A stretch of 64,000 nucleotides of DNA from Paenibacillus graminis. Its GTDB lineage: Bacteria > Bacillota > Bacilli > Paenibacillales > Paenibacillaceae. The notes beneath the pieces were generated by a model. The model did no database searches. It was not told the origin of the DNA and saw only the letters and a program-made list of their open reading frames with translations. Where the stretch lies: contig NZ_CP009287.1 in assembly GCF_000758705.1 (NCBI RefSeq), forward strand, positions 1,240,001 to 1,304,000, read 5' to 3'. This document shows, in pieces, positions 7,947 to 17,082 of the stretch. Every line of letters starts with the position of its first letter. Position 1 is the first letter of the stretch. A program made the position numbers and the translations under genes.

Positions 7947-8687
7947 GTGGAAAAGACGATTTTGGATTACATTAACCTGATTAAGAAGAGGTTATGGTTA
8001 ATCATGGTATTTGTATTAATCTCCTGCGCCACCACCTTCTATGTCAGCAAGAACTTCGTCGTGCCTGTCTACTCAGCCTCCGGACAGCTGCTCGTCAACA
8101 ACGCCGCGAATGTCCCCGAGAGCAACAACCTTAATAATCTGAACTTCAGTCTCAACCTCATCGAGAGCTATAAGGAAATTTTGAAGTCGCCAACGATTAT
8201 GAAGAGTGTAGTAGCAGAACACCCGGAATTCAATCTGACAGAACAGGCATTGGCTGGCAAGCTGCAGATTAAATCTTCGGAGAAAAGCCAGGTTATCAAC
8301 CTGAGCGTGCAGGACGAGAGTTACACCAAAGCGGCTACGATAGTAAACGCGGTTTCGCAGACGTTCATCCGCAGCTTGCCGGCGCTGATGAATCTGGACA
8401 ATGTAACGTTCCTGACACCGGCTGATCCGGCAGATGCTCCTGGTCCTGTCAACAGCGGTTCGACAATGAACATTATCATCAGCTTTGTAGTTTCGCTGAT
8501 GGCTGCGATCGGAATTATTCTGCTGCTGGAAACCTTGAACGGTACACTCCGGACGGAGAAGGAAGCGGAGTTCGATCTTGGGCTGCCGGTGATCGCCAGC
8601 ATTCCTGCGATCCGCAAACGGGACTTAGGCAAGTCGGCAAATGCCAATGCAAGAGTAGGGGAGGGCACTTATGTTACGGCTGAATAA
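7947..8687 (+). CDS. Wzz/YveK-type polysaccharide co-polymerase (chain-length determinant)
   Basis: A 246-residue membrane protein with two transmembrane segments, one near the N terminus (RLWLIMVFVLISCATTFYVS) and one near residue 180 (MNIIISFVVSLMAAIGIILL). They flank an extracytoplasmic alpha/beta domain with the usual VYSASGQLLVNN start, and the second segment is preceded by a proline-rich ADPADAPGPVNSG stretch. These proteins set chain length and activate the cognate tyrosine kinase. I use GTG 7947, placed 7 nt after GGAAGGAGG (7932-7940), and not an upstream TTG. It overlaps the kinase gene by 17 bp, the usual CapA/CapB arrangement. Confidence 0.9.
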   Translation: MEKTILDYINLIKKRLWLIMVFVLISCATTFYVSKNFVVPVYSASGQLLVNNAANVPESNNLNNLNFSLNLIESYKEILKSPTIMKSVVAEHPEFNLTEQALAGKLQIKSSEKSQVINLSVQDESYTKAATIVNAVSQTFIRSLPALMNLDNVTFLTPADPADAPGPVNSGSTMNIIISFVVSLMAAIGIILLLETLNGTLRTEKEAEFDLGLPVIASIPAIRKRDLGKSANANARVGEGTYVTAE

Positions 8688-9312
8688 AAGTCTGATCACA
8701 GACATAAATCCTTCCTCGCATATCTCTGAATCCTTCCGCTCGCTGCGCACCTACATCAGGCAGCTTGGGCTGCTGAAGGGCAGTGGAGGACAGGTGCTCC
8801 TGTTTACCTCCGCAGAAGGCGGGGAAGGCAAAACCACTATTTTGTCGAACCTTGCAGTATCCTTTGTCCAGGATGGCAAGAAGGTAGCCGTTGTAGACTG
8901 CAACCTTAGACATCCCGGCCTGCACAGCGTATTTGAGGTAGAGGGCAGCCACGGTCTGGCCGCATACCTCGGAGGCAGGGAAGAGGCCAAGGATATCGCG
9001 GTTTACGGCAATCTGGCCAATCTGGCTGTGATTCCGGCTGGGATTACCAACATCAGCCCGCCGGATCTGCTCGGAAGCGACAAAATGGCTGCTCTGCTGG
9101 AGGAGCTGAAGATAAGCTTCGATCTGATCCTGCTGGATGCGCCGCAGGCGGTGGAATTCAGCGATGCACGCATCCTGGCCCCATTGTCAGACGGATTAAT
9201 CATCGTTGCCAGACACGGCAAGACAAAACGCGAGTCACTCAAAAAGCTGAAGGGCCTAATGGAGCAGACAGGCGTAAAGATTCTCGGAATTGCTATGAAT
9301 CAGACCAGATAG
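8671..9312 (+). CDS. BY-kinase (CpsD/CapB/YwqD-type tyrosine kinase domain)
   Basis: A 213-residue cytoplasmic P-loop kinase with Walker A (GGEGKTT, residues 50-56), Walker A' (VAVVDCNLRHPGLH) and Walker B (FDLILLDAPQ). It acts with the Wzz-like protein at 7947 to control polymerisation and export. The protein stops at GIAMNQTR right after the kinase fold; no C-terminal tyrosine cluster, the normal autophosphorylation tail, can be seen. It may therefore phosphorylate other locus proteins or act through ATP-dependent assembly only. Confidence 0.9.
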   Translation: MLRLNKSLITDINPSSHISESFRSLRTYIRQLGLLKGSGGQVLLFTSAEGGEGKTTILSNLAVSFVQDGKKVAVVDCNLRHPGLHSVFEVEGSHGLAAYLGGREEAKDIAVYGNLANLAVIPAGITNISPPDLLGSDKMAALLEELKISFDLILLDAPQAVEFSDARILAPLSDGLIIVARHGKTKRESLKKLKGLMEQTGVKILGIAMNQTR

Positions 9313-9357
9313 TACTTCCAGCGGGTTTTGTTCTAAAGAGAAAATGAGTGGAGCCAA

Positions 9358-9442
9358 TACTTACAAAACCTGGTGTATGCTTCCGAAGCAAGTTTTGTAC
9401 GAAGAATATTCGGATGAGGCATATGCTTACAAAACTCTTAGG
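9358..9442 (+). promoter_or_regulatory. galU leader with two mutually exclusive hairpins
   Basis: TACAAAAC occurs at 9362-9369 and again at 9428-9435, and its complement GTTTTGTA occurs once between them (9392-9399). The central arm can pair with either copy. Pairing with the second copy forms AGTTTTGTA/TACAAAACT, which ends three bases before the AGGAGG ribosome site (9439-9444). Additional small palindromes are GCTTC-C-GAAGC (9379-9389) and GAATATTC (9404-9411). The layout suggests a leader that can switch between two folds. Confidence 0.45.
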
Positions 9443-9453
9443 AGGTAAGTGCG

Positions 9454-10341
9454 ATGAAAAAAGTAAAGAAGGTAATTATCCCTGCAGCAGGACTAGGAAC
9501 GCGCTTCCTTCCTGCCACGAAAGCAATGCCTAAGGAAATGCTGCCGATCATCAACAAACCCACTATTCAGTACATCGTGGAAGAAGCGATCGCATCCGGC
9601 ATCGAAGATATCATTATTGTTACAGGTAAGGGCAAACGGGCAATCGAGGACCACTTCGACAACGCTTTTGAGCTGGAATCCAGATTGCTGGAAGACGGTA
9701 AACTGGAGCTGCTGAAAGAAGTTCAGCGTTCCTCGAAGGTTGAAATTCACTACATCCGGCAAAAAGAACCCAAAGGCCTCGGCCATGCGGTATGGTGCGC
9801 CAGACGTTTTATCGGAGACGAGCCCTTTGGCGTAATGCTCGGGGATGACATCGTAACCGGCAAGACTCCCTGCCTGAAACAGCTGATTGACCAATACGAG
9901 GAAACGCAGAATTCAGTAATCGGCGTACAGGAAATTCCTGATGAATTCACCAACCGTTACGGAATTATTGAACCCGACCTGCAGGACGGACGGCTGTACC
10001 GGGTTAATAATTTTGTCGAAAAACCGGCGGCTGGCACAGCTCCTTCCAATCTGGCGATCATGGGGCGTTATGTGTTTACTCCAAAGATCTTTAAGTACCT
10101 GGATCTCCAGGAAAAAGGCGCAGGCGGCGAAATTCAGCTCACCGATGCCATTCAGAAGCTGAACCAAAGCGAGCGCGTGTACGCTTATAACTTTGACGGT
10201 ACAAGATACGATGTCGGCGAACGGCTGGGATATATTTTGACTACACTTGAATTTGCACTGCAAAGCGAGGATCTGCGGTATCCGGTGATGGATGCAATGG
10301 CGGAATATCTGAGCAAAGCGGGACAGACTCTGAATAGTTGA
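9454..10341 (+). CDS. galU: UTP-glucose-1-phosphate uridylyltransferase
   Basis: A 295-residue enzyme making UDP-glucose from UTP and glucose-1-phosphate. It shows the family start [27 protein letters not shown] (nucleotide-binding G-x-G-T-R and catalytic lysine), the [15 protein letters not shown] helix, GLGHAV, and FVEKP. Length matches GalU/GtaB. It has a strong AGGAGG ribosome site and the unusual leader described at 9358-9442. Its product feeds the priming step and, through the dehydrogenase at 21.6 kb, UDP-glucuronate. A housekeeping copy may exist elsewhere. Confidence 0.95.
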   Translation: MKKVKKVIIPAAGLGTRFLPATKAMPKEMLPIINKPTIQYIVEEAIASGIEDIIIVTGKGKRAIEDHFDNAFELESRLLEDGKLELLKEVQRSSKVEIHYIRQKEPKGLGHAVWCARRFIGDEPFGVMLGDDIVTGKTPCLKQLIDQYEETQNSVIGVQEIPDEFTNRYGIIEPDLQDGRLYRVNNFVEKPAAGTAPSNLAIMGRYVFTPKIFKYLDLQEKGAGGEIQLTDAIQKLNQSERVYAYNFDGTRYDVGERLGYILTTLEFALQSEDLRYPVMDAMAEYLSKAGQTLNS

Positions 10342-10432
10342 AAACCAAGTTTAGACTTTCAAGACGGGTTTTGGACTGTGAAGGGTCAGTAAGCACTCAG
10401 GCTTACACAACATTTAGGAGGAATGAGGAGAG

Positions 10433-11125
10433 ATGAGCATGCAAAAACTGCCGGAAGACTATGAGGCCGTCCTGCCGAAACTTTACATGCTACATGCCAA
10501 AGAAGGAAGCAAAGAAATGGATTCCTATCTGGTGATGAAGCGGATTATCGACATTTTTTTCTCCGCTCTTGGCCTTCTCGTACTGCTGCCGCTGTTCATA
10601 GTGGTGGCGATCCTGATCAAGCTGGAAGATCCGAAAGGAAAAGTGTTCTTTCGTCAGAACCGGGTTGGCAAGGACGAGAAGCTGTTTCCCATGTATAAAT
10701 TCAGATCCATGGTCTCCAATGCCGAGGAGCTGAAGGCGAACCTGATGGCCTACAATGAGGTCAGCGGGGCGATGTTCAAGATTAAGAATGATCCCCGCAT
10801 CACACGTATTGGCAGATTTCTGCGCAAGACCAGCATTGACGAATTGCCTCAGCTCTGGAATGTGCTGCTAGGGCATATGAGCCTGATCGGGCCGCGCCCC
10901 CCACTCGTGGAGGAGGTTGCACAGTACACGGATTATGACAAACAACGGCTTATGGTTACACCGGGCTGCACCGGCTATTGGCAGGTGAATGCAAGAAACA
11001 GCGTTGGCTTTGATGAAATGGTTCAGCTGGATCTGACTTACATTTCCATCCGCAGCACGATGCTGGATCTCAAAATCATCGCAAAAACCGGACTCATGCT
11101 GCTTGGCTCCAAAGATGCGTATTAA
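10433..11125 (+). CDS. Undecaprenyl-phosphate sugar phosphotransferase (priming transferase)
   Basis: A 230-residue bacterial sugar transferase of the short, monotopic PglC/WcaJ-C type. A single membrane segment (IIDIFFSALGLLVLLPLFIVVAILI) precedes the catalytic domain with KVFFRQNRVGKDEKLFPMYKFRSM, DPRITRIGRFLRKTSIDELPQLWNVL and GPRPPL motifs. It transfers a sugar phosphate, probably glucose-1-phosphate, from UDP-sugar to undecaprenyl phosphate and so starts each repeat unit. The long N-terminal domain of full WcaJ enzymes is absent. It is followed by a glycosyltransferase 20 bp away. Confidence 0.92.
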   Translation: MSMQKLPEDYEAVLPKLYMLHAKEGSKEMDSYLVMKRIIDIFFSALGLLVLLPLFIVVAILIKLEDPKGKVFFRQNRVGKDEKLFPMYKFRSMVSNAEELKANLMAYNEVSGAMFKIKNDPRITRIGRFLRKTSIDELPQLWNVLLGHMSLIGPRPPLVEEVAQYTDYDKQRLMVTPGCTGYWQVNARNSVGFDEMVQLDLTYISIRSTMLDLKIIAKTGLMLLGSKDAY

Positions 11126-11144
11126 AAAAATGGAAATTGGGTGA

Positions 11145-12086
11145 ATGCCGATGCTTGTATACGGAGACGTTCCTAAGATTTCCATAATCATCTGCACCTA
11201 TAACAGGTCAGCTTTGCTGCTTAAGACGCTTCAGTCGCTTTTACCGCTGGAGAATCTGGGTCAGGCCGAGATCATTGTGGTGGATAACAGCTCCAAGGAT
11301 GATACGGCGGCAGTGGTCAAGCGGTTTATAGAGGCTGAGGGTGCAAATATGGATATCCGTTACATTCTGGAGCCGGTACAAGGGTTATCGGCGGCCCGGA
11401 ATACTGGGATTCTGGCTTCCAAATCGCCGCTCATCGCTTTTCTGGATGATGACGCGATTCCTTGCCGGAATTGGATTACAACAATTGTAAGTACGTTTGA
11501 ACAAAAGCCTGAGGTCATGGCCATGGGCGGCAAAATCGCTCCGATCTTCGAAAGCAGGCGTCCAGATTGGCTGATTAAACCGTTCGAACTGCCTTATACC
11601 ATCGTGGATTTGGGCAACCGCATCAAAGAATATCCGAAACGGCTTCATCCCTGCGGCGCCAATATGGCGATGCGCAAGGTAGCCTTTGATATCAGCCTGT
11701 TTCCGCTGGAGCTTGGAAGAAAAGGAGATTCGCTTCTCTCCGGTGAAGAGACCTGGCTGTTTAATCAGATTGAAAGTCAAGGACATTCCATTCTCTATCA
11801 TCCGCAGATGGCCGTCGATCACTTCGTACCGGCTAACCGGTTGACGGAAGATTGGATTATGAAAAGATATTACAGCCAAGGCATATCCAACGCGATGAAA
11901 AGCGAAGGTGTGAAGGATAATCTGCTCCTGCTGGGAAAGACGGCCGCGAAGATCATGTATATTGCGGGTGACTCGATCCTCTCCCGGAGCCAGGGGAAAA
12001 GACTTCTGAACAAATGCCGGCTGGAGAGTATTCGCGGAACTCTTCATATGATCTGGAACCGGAAGAGGGAATCCGCAGCGGGGTGA
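11145..12086 (+). CDS. Glycosyltransferase family 2
   Basis: A 313-residue GT-A fold transferase: N-terminal SIIICTYNRSALLLKTLQSL, EIIVVDNSSKDDT, the acceptor-side LSAARNTGI and the metal-binding FLDDDAIPC. It probably adds a sugar of the repeat unit to the lipid-linked primer on the inner face of the membrane. Donor specificity cannot be read. The ribosome site is weak. The stop overlaps the GTGAGGGA ribosome site of the next gene, so the genes are translationally linked. Confidence 0.85.
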   Translation: MPMLVYGDVPKISIIICTYNRSALLLKTLQSLLPLENLGQAEIIVVDNSSKDDTAAVVKRFIEAEGANMDIRYILEPVQGLSAARNTGILASKSPLIAFLDDDAIPCRNWITTIVSTFEQKPEVMAMGGKIAPIFESRRPDWLIKPFELPYTIVDLGNRIKEYPKRLHPCGANMAMRKVAFDISLFPLELGRKGDSLLSGEETWLFNQIESQGHSILYHPQMAVDHFVPANRLTEDWIMKRYYSQGISNAMKSEGVKDNLLLLGKTAAKIMYIAGDSILSRSQGKRLLNKCRLESIRGTLHMIWNRKRESAAG

Positions 12087-12094
12087 GGGAGACA

Positions 12095-13441
12095 ATGATG
12101 AATTTTGAGTGGGGCTCCAAAATGAACGTTTTGCCATACGGAATGCTCTACCTCATGTCCGCACTGTTCCTTGGAGCGGCGGTCATCTACCAGCCGGTAA
12201 TAGCGGTAGCAATCGTGCTTCTGATTATGTTGCTGGTTGTCTCTATCTCGCGTCCTGAACTCATCAGCTATTTCGTTCTGTTGACGACGGCGATCTCTAT
12301 TAACTTTCTGTATCCCGGCAGCATGTTTGGCGTTGAAATACTATCGCTTTACAAGCTGGTAATCCTGATGCTGCTGGTGCCCTGCATTCTGGTAAATGGA
12401 TTGAAATTCCGCCTTAGCCAGCCTCTGTGGGCCATGGTGGGACTGCTGTTCATCACCTTTGGCTCTTCGATTTGGCTGCCCGAAATGAGCGGTTCCATTG
12501 CAGTCAAGGCGTTTATCGGATTGTCCCTTCCTTTCGTTTTTCTCTTGATTAACTGGAAGAAGGAAGTGGCCGAGCGGCAGATCCGCATTATCACTATGCT
12601 TCCTCTGGTAAGCGTACTAGCCGGAATCGTGCTGCAGATGGTGCATCTCCACTCTTTTCTCGATGTGGAGTTCACTGGCGCTGTACGGGTTCAGGGAGCG
12701 AATATCCCGGCGCATCTCGCGATGCTGGCCTTCATGGGCGTGGGAATTGCATTCATTGAGATCAAGCGCAGTACACAGCATATCCGTTTTTTCTACATCA
12801 TGCTGGCACTGAACTTTCTGATTCTCATTGGAACAGGGACACGGGGGCCGATATTGGCACTGGTATTAATGGTCCTGTACTACTTTTACGATATATCGCG
12901 GCAATATTTGAAGGGCAGAACACAATATCTGATTCCGCTCCTGTGCTCGGTTATTCTGATCTTCTCGGCGGTATACCTGCAGCTCGACAATATTAAGAAG
13001 CGTTCCTTCGAACGCACAACGGATACGGCAGTGGACTTGTCAGGCCGGGCAGAAGCCTGGGAATACTTCCTGAACAAGGCGGCGGATTCTCCGTGGTCGG
13101 GCAGAGGACTTGGAGCAGTGACAGTGGCGAACGACGGGACACTTTACAAAGGGTTCGTGGTTCCCCACAACGAGTATATCCGCTTTTACTTTGATGGAGG
13201 GTATATCGGAGCCATACTGCTGCTGATTTCATTATTGGCTGTGTTTATTCTGGTGTACAGAGCTTTGGCACCGCCGGTCAAACCGTATTATCTGCTCTTT
13301 ATAGCAGGGTTTATGATTTATTCGTTTTCCGACAACACGCTGTCGACGGTCCAATCGATCATTCCGTTCTGTTGGTACCTGAACTGCCTGTATCGATCTT
13401 CACAGCCAACCGATTCCCCACAAAAAGAAGTGATACGATGA
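12095..13441 (+). CDS. Wzy-like O-antigen polymerase/ligase family membrane protein (1)
   Basis: A 448-residue polytopic protein with about ten or more hydrophobic segments. Features typical of the Wzy_C family are a GTGTRGPILAL stretch, a large loop with SGRAEAWEYFLNKAADSPWSGRGLG, and VVPHNEYIRFYFDGGYIGA with the conserved H-N-x-Y/F. It likely joins lipid-linked repeat units outside the membrane. Start at ATG 12095 after GTGAGGGA (12083-12090). Its stop overlaps the next start as ATGA. A second member of the family follows at 14208. Confidence 0.85.
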   Translation: MMNFEWGSKMNVLPYGMLYLMSALFLGAAVIYQPVIAVAIVLLIMLLVVSISRPELISYFVLLTTAISINFLYPGSMFGVEILSLYKLVILMLLVPCILVNGLKFRLSQPLWAMVGLLFITFGSSIWLPEMSGSIAVKAFIGLSLPFVFLLINWKKEVAERQIRIITMLPLVSVLAGIVLQMVHLHSFLDVEFTGAVRVQGANIPAHLAMLAFMGVGIAFIEIKRSTQHIRFFYIMLALNFLILIGTGTRGPILALVLMVLYYFYDISRQYLKGRTQYLIPLLCSVILIFSAVYLQLDNIKKRSFERTTDTAVDLSGRAEAWEYFLNKAADSPWSGRGLGAVTVANDGTLYKGFVVPHNEYIRFYFDGGYIGAILLLISLLAVFILVYRALAPPVKPYYLLFIAGFMIYSFSDNTLSTVQSIIPFCWYLNCLYRSSQPTDSPQKEVIR

Positions 13442-14211
13442 ACCAAGTGAACATGTTCGATGTCAATTTCGATAACTATGATTTCATGGACCTGCTTGAT
13501 TACATTGATAAAACGATTCAGGAACGGTCGCAATCGTACATCCTGACCTGCAACGTCGATCATGTCATCAAGCTGCGCAAGGACAAAGAATTCCAGACCG
13601 TGTATTCCCAGGCAGGTGCTGTAGTGGCAGACGGAATGCCGCTGATCTGGGCTTCGAAAATGCTGGGTAAGCCGCTGAAGCAAAAGGTATCGGGAGCAGA
13701 CCTTTTCAGCCGTCTCGGCAATGCCTTTGAGCAAAGAAAGTACCGGCTGTTCTTTCTGGGCTCTGCACAAGGCGTGCCGGAACAGGCTACCAAGAATCTT
13801 AAAGCGGCTTATCCCGGAATGAATATTGTCGGCTGCTATTCTCCTTCCTACGGCTTTGAGCACAACGATGAAGAGAACCAGCGTATTATCGAAATGCTGA
13901 CGGAATGTCAGCCGGATATTGTGTTCGTAGGCGTGGGAGCGCCGAAGCAGGAGAAGTGGATTTACCGGCATTATAACTCATACCGGGCGCCAATCTCGAT
14001 TGGTGTGGGAGCCACCTTTGACTTTTTGTCAGGCTCGGTGAAAAGGGCGCCGGATTTCATGCAGAAAACAGGCCTGGAATGGTTCTGGCGGCTCAGCCAG
14101 GAACCGGGCCGTCTCTGGAAAAGATATCTGGTCGATGACGCCCAATTCCTGGTCCTTCTGCTCAAGGAGCTCCGCAAACGGGATAAAGTAAAGGGAGGCA
14201 GGCTGGAATGA
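13438..14211 (+). CDS. WecG/TagA/CpsF-family glycosyltransferase (GT26)
   Basis: A 257-residue soluble or peripherally bound transferase. Motifs are YILTCNVDHVIKLRKDKEF, AGAVVADGMPLIWASKMLG, the KVSGADLFSRL stretch, and DIVFVGVGAPKQEKWIYRHY. This family adds N-acetylmannosamine-type or other hexosyl units to undecaprenyl-linked intermediates. The start is taken at ATG 13438, overlapping the previous stop by 4 bp, since the upstream in-frame extension lies wholly inside the polymerase gene. Its own stop overlaps the next start by 4 bp. Confidence 0.88.
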   Translation: MNQVNMFDVNFDNYDFMDLLDYIDKTIQERSQSYILTCNVDHVIKLRKDKEFQTVYSQAGAVVADGMPLIWASKMLGKPLKQKVSGADLFSRLGNAFEQRKYRLFFLGSAQGVPEQATKNLKAAYPGMNIVGCYSPSYGFEHNDEENQRIIEMLTECQPDIVFVGVGAPKQEKWIYRHYNSYRAPISIGVGATFDFLSGSVKRAPDFMQKTGLEWFWRLSQEPGRLWKRYLVDDAQFLVLLLKELRKRDKVKGGRLE

Positions 14212-15674
14212 ACGTGAGTCTTCCATCCATGAAGTCAGCAGGAATGCTGCTGCTGATTTGCGGCATCTGTCTGGGCCTTCCGCTGATGATCGGTTTTGCC
14301 AGCGCGAAGCTCAGTTCGTCCAATAGTCTTCAGGGAGTAATCCTGGCGGGCATTCTGTTTCCGGCCTTCCTGCTGGCTCTGCTGAAGCCGAAGGCGCTGA
14401 TCGCCTACACCCTGCTGGTCTGGGCGGTAGCACCGGAGCTGCGGCGTATCGCCGACTGGTCGGAAGGGGTCTACCATTCCGTATCTCTGCTTAGTCTGGC
14501 ACCGCTGCTGACGGGGGCTACCCTGGCCATTCCGGTGTTGAAGGAGATTCACCGCATCCGCAAATCCTCCACCCGGATCATCCTGCTTTTCTCGGTGGCA
14601 CTGGCTTACGGGGCGCTGATAGGGCTCGCGAAGAACGGCATTGGCTCTGTGTACGACCTGGCGAATTACATCGTACCCCTGCTGCTGATTCCGTTCTTTG
14701 CGGTAACGCGTTTTAGACCGAAGGACATTGACCGTCTGCTGTATGCTTTTGCCAATATCGCGGTTCTGGTATCCATTTATGGAATTATCCAGTATTTAAC
14801 TGTACCTCCATGGGATGCCTTCTGGATGAAGAATGCCGACATGATGTCAATTGGTACACCGTATCCTTTGGAAATCCGGGTTTTCTCTACGCTGAATTCT
14901 CCCGGGCCTGCGGCAACCTTCCTGGTATTCGCTCTGGTACCGATGATTCTGGAGAAAAGATGGCAGGGAACGCTGCGCTGGATTGGGGTCATGCTCGTTG
15001 TCATCTGCCTGTTGACCACACTGGTCCGTTCAGCCTGGCTGGTGATGCTGGTGATGCTGCTCGTATACATCGCTTCCTCTCCCTCCAAAGGGAAATGGAA
15101 GGCGCTGCTCCAGCTGGTATTTGTCGCTGCCGCGCTGTTCTGGATTGTCCCTAAGCTGCCGGGTGCCGAAGGGTTGGTCGCCCGTATGGAGACACTGACC
15201 TCCGTCCAGGAAGACCATTCCTACAATGAACGCCTGAGCCTGTGGCAGAACATGCTGCCGATGGTAGCTGCAAATCCGGTCGGGCAAGGGATAGGCAGTG
15301 TCGGCCAGGGGACAAAGATCGGCAACGGCGGCGAGCTTGGCGAATACGGAAATATGGATAACGGTGTTATCGCCCTGCTGCTTACCTTCGGAGTCCTGGG
15401 CGCTTTGTTCTTCTTCGGCGCTCTGGGCGCTGTGATTAAGCAAATTGTAGTCAGAGTCACCAGCAGAGACAGCCTTCAGCCCTATGCCCGGCTGTCGCTG
15501 GCAGCATGGATGGGGGCAGTGATCAGCCTGGTATCGGACAACGGGTTTCCCGGGCTCAAAGGCTACCTGGTCTGGATGCTGATTGGCCTGGGCCTCGGTG
15601 CCAAAGAGATTATTGAGAGCAGAAAGAAGGGAACACCACATGCAGCCATTGAACGCGAAATCACTTCCCACTAA
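14208..15674 (+). CDS. Wzy-like O-antigen polymerase/ligase family membrane protein (2)
   Basis: A 488-residue polytopic membrane protein with many hydrophobic helices. It carries a periplasm-side loop with HSYNERLSLWQNMLPMVAANPVGQGIGSVGQ and GNMDNGVIALLLTFGVLG, which parallels the O-antigen ligase (Wzy_C) signature. It starts with the ATGA overlap. Two Wzy-like proteins in one locus may divide the work between polymerising a main chain and attaching or terminating it. Sequence alone does not say which does what. Confidence 0.83.
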   Translation: MNVSLPSMKSAGMLLLICGICLGLPLMIGFASAKLSSSNSLQGVILAGILFPAFLLALLKPKALIAYTLLVWAVAPELRRIADWSEGVYHSVSLLSLAPLLTGATLAIPVLKEIHRIRKSSTRIILLFSVALAYGALIGLAKNGIGSVYDLANYIVPLLLIPFFAVTRFRPKDIDRLLYAFANIAVLVSIYGIIQYLTVPPWDAFWMKNADMMSIGTPYPLEIRVFSTLNSPGPAATFLVFALVPMILEKRWQGTLRWIGVMLVVICLLTTLVRSAWLVMLVMLLVYIASSPSKGKWKALLQLVFVAAALFWIVPKLPGAEGLVARMETLTSVQEDHSYNERLSLWQNMLPMVAANPVGQGIGSVGQGTKIGNGGELGEYGNMDNGVIALLLTFGVLGALFFFGALGAVIKQIVVRVTSRDSLQPYARLSLAAWMGAVISLVSDNGFPGLKGYLVWMLIGLGLGAKEIIESRKKGTPHAAIEREITSH

Positions 15675-17019
15675 TACAGTCTGGTCTTCGCTTCGGCGGT
15701 TTACCAAGAGTAAAGACAACAGTTCTGCCGCAGTGAAGACGATGTTTGTCAGCGTGCTGATCCTATTGGTTAATATGCTGACGGGTGTGCTGACCGCACG
15801 TTACCTGGGTCCTACAGGACGCGGGGAGCAGACAGCTATGGTGAACTGGTCACAATTTCTGGCGTTCAGCATGAGCTTCGGTATTCCTTCAGCCCTGATC
15901 TACAATGCCAAAAAGAATCCCGAAGAGGCCGGAGTACTCTACCGGGTGGCCCTGCTAATCGCCCTGGTATTCGGAACTCTGGCTATGATTGTCGGGATTG
16001 TGGTCCTTCCCTACTGGCTGAATTCATTCAGTCCGGATGTCGTGCTGTTTGCGCAATGGTCGATGATCCTGTGCCCGCTGATTGTGGTGTCACAGATCAA
16101 CAATGCGGCTTTTCAGTTCAGAGGCGACTACAAGACGTTCAACTGGCTGCGGTATCTGCTTCCGCTGCTGACGCTGGCGGCCATCGGGATTTTGATTCTG
16201 ACCCGCTCGATCAATCCTTTTACAACCGCCTTGGCGTATCTGGTGCCGTCCGTTCCAATCTTCATCTGGATGACGATTACACTGCTCCGCACCTACAGGG
16301 TGAAGATGAATAACGCTTACCTGAATTTCAAAAGACTGTTCACTTACGGACTCGGTTCGTACGGAAATGACTTGCTCGGGCAGTTCTCTTACTATATCGA
16401 CCAGATCATTATTGCCGGCCTGCTGCGGCCAGCCGATCTGGGGCTGTATGCGGTAGCGGTCAGTCTCTCGCGGATGGTCAACTTCTTCTCGAACTCGATC
16501 ACCGTGGTGCTTTTTCCGAAAGCCTCTGAGCTGTCAAAGGACCAGGCGATTGCCCTTACCTTCAAAGCCTTCCGGATCAGCACAACCTGCACCCTGCTGG
16601 GCTCGCTGATCCTGATGCTGGTAGCTCCCTTCGTGATTCCGCTGCTGTACGGCAAGGACTTCAACACCGCATTGACGGTGTTCCGCCTGCTGCTGCTCGA
16701 AGTGACCATCAGCGGAGGCACCTTGATACTGGCCCAGGTGTTCATGGCCCTCGGCAAGCCGAAGTTTGTATCGATTCTGCAAGGCGTCGGACTGATCCTG
16801 GTAATCCCGCTGCTGTTCCTGCTGGTGCCGAAGTTCGGATTGTTCGGAGCAGGGGTGGCAATGCTGTCTTCAGCGGTGCTCCGCTTCCTGTTCATTATTC
16901 TTAACATCAGATACAACCTGAAGGTCAGACTGCCCCGCCTGCTGATTAACGGGGATGACATTCAGTGGATGAAGACAACGATGAATTCTTATATCCGCAA
17001 AAAACCTATGGATACCTAA
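15640..17019 (+). CDS. Wzx-type polysaccharide flippase
   Basis: A 459-residue MOP-superfamily exporter with about 12 to 14 predicted membrane helices. It opens with VSVLILLVNMLTGVLTARYLGPTGRGEQTAMVNW, the classical Wzx/RfbX start, and has TYGLGSYGNDLLGQFSYYIDQIIIAGLL in the middle. It flips undecaprenyl-linked repeat units outward. Start at ATG 15640 after GAAAGAAGGG; the gene overlaps the previous one by 35 bp. The C terminus is followed by a long intergenic region that holds the first structured repeat. Confidence 0.9.
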   Translation: MQPLNAKSLPTNTVWSSLRRFTKSKDNSSAAVKTMFVSVLILLVNMLTGVLTARYLGPTGRGEQTAMVNWSQFLAFSMSFGIPSALIYNAKKNPEEAGVLYRVALLIALVFGTLAMIVGIVVLPYWLNSFSPDVVLFAQWSMILCPLIVVSQINNAAFQFRGDYKTFNWLRYLLPLLTLAAIGILILTRSINPFTTALAYLVPSVPIFIWMTITLLRTYRVKMNNAYLNFKRLFTYGLGSYGNDLLGQFSYYIDQIIIAGLLRPADLGLYAVAVSLSRMVNFFSNSITVVLFPKASELSKDQAIALTFKAFRISTTCTLLGSLILMLVAPFVIPLLYGKDFNTALTVFRLLLLEVTISGGTLILAQVFMALGKPKFVSILQGVGLILVIPLLFLLVPKFGLFGAGVAMLSSAVLRFLFIILNIRYNLKVRLPRLLINGDDIQWMKTTMNSYIRKKPMDT

Positions 17020-17082
17020 GCAAGCGAGCAAAGGCATTATGCGAGCCGCTTTTCTGCTTAACAAACAAATGGACGGTGTCAG

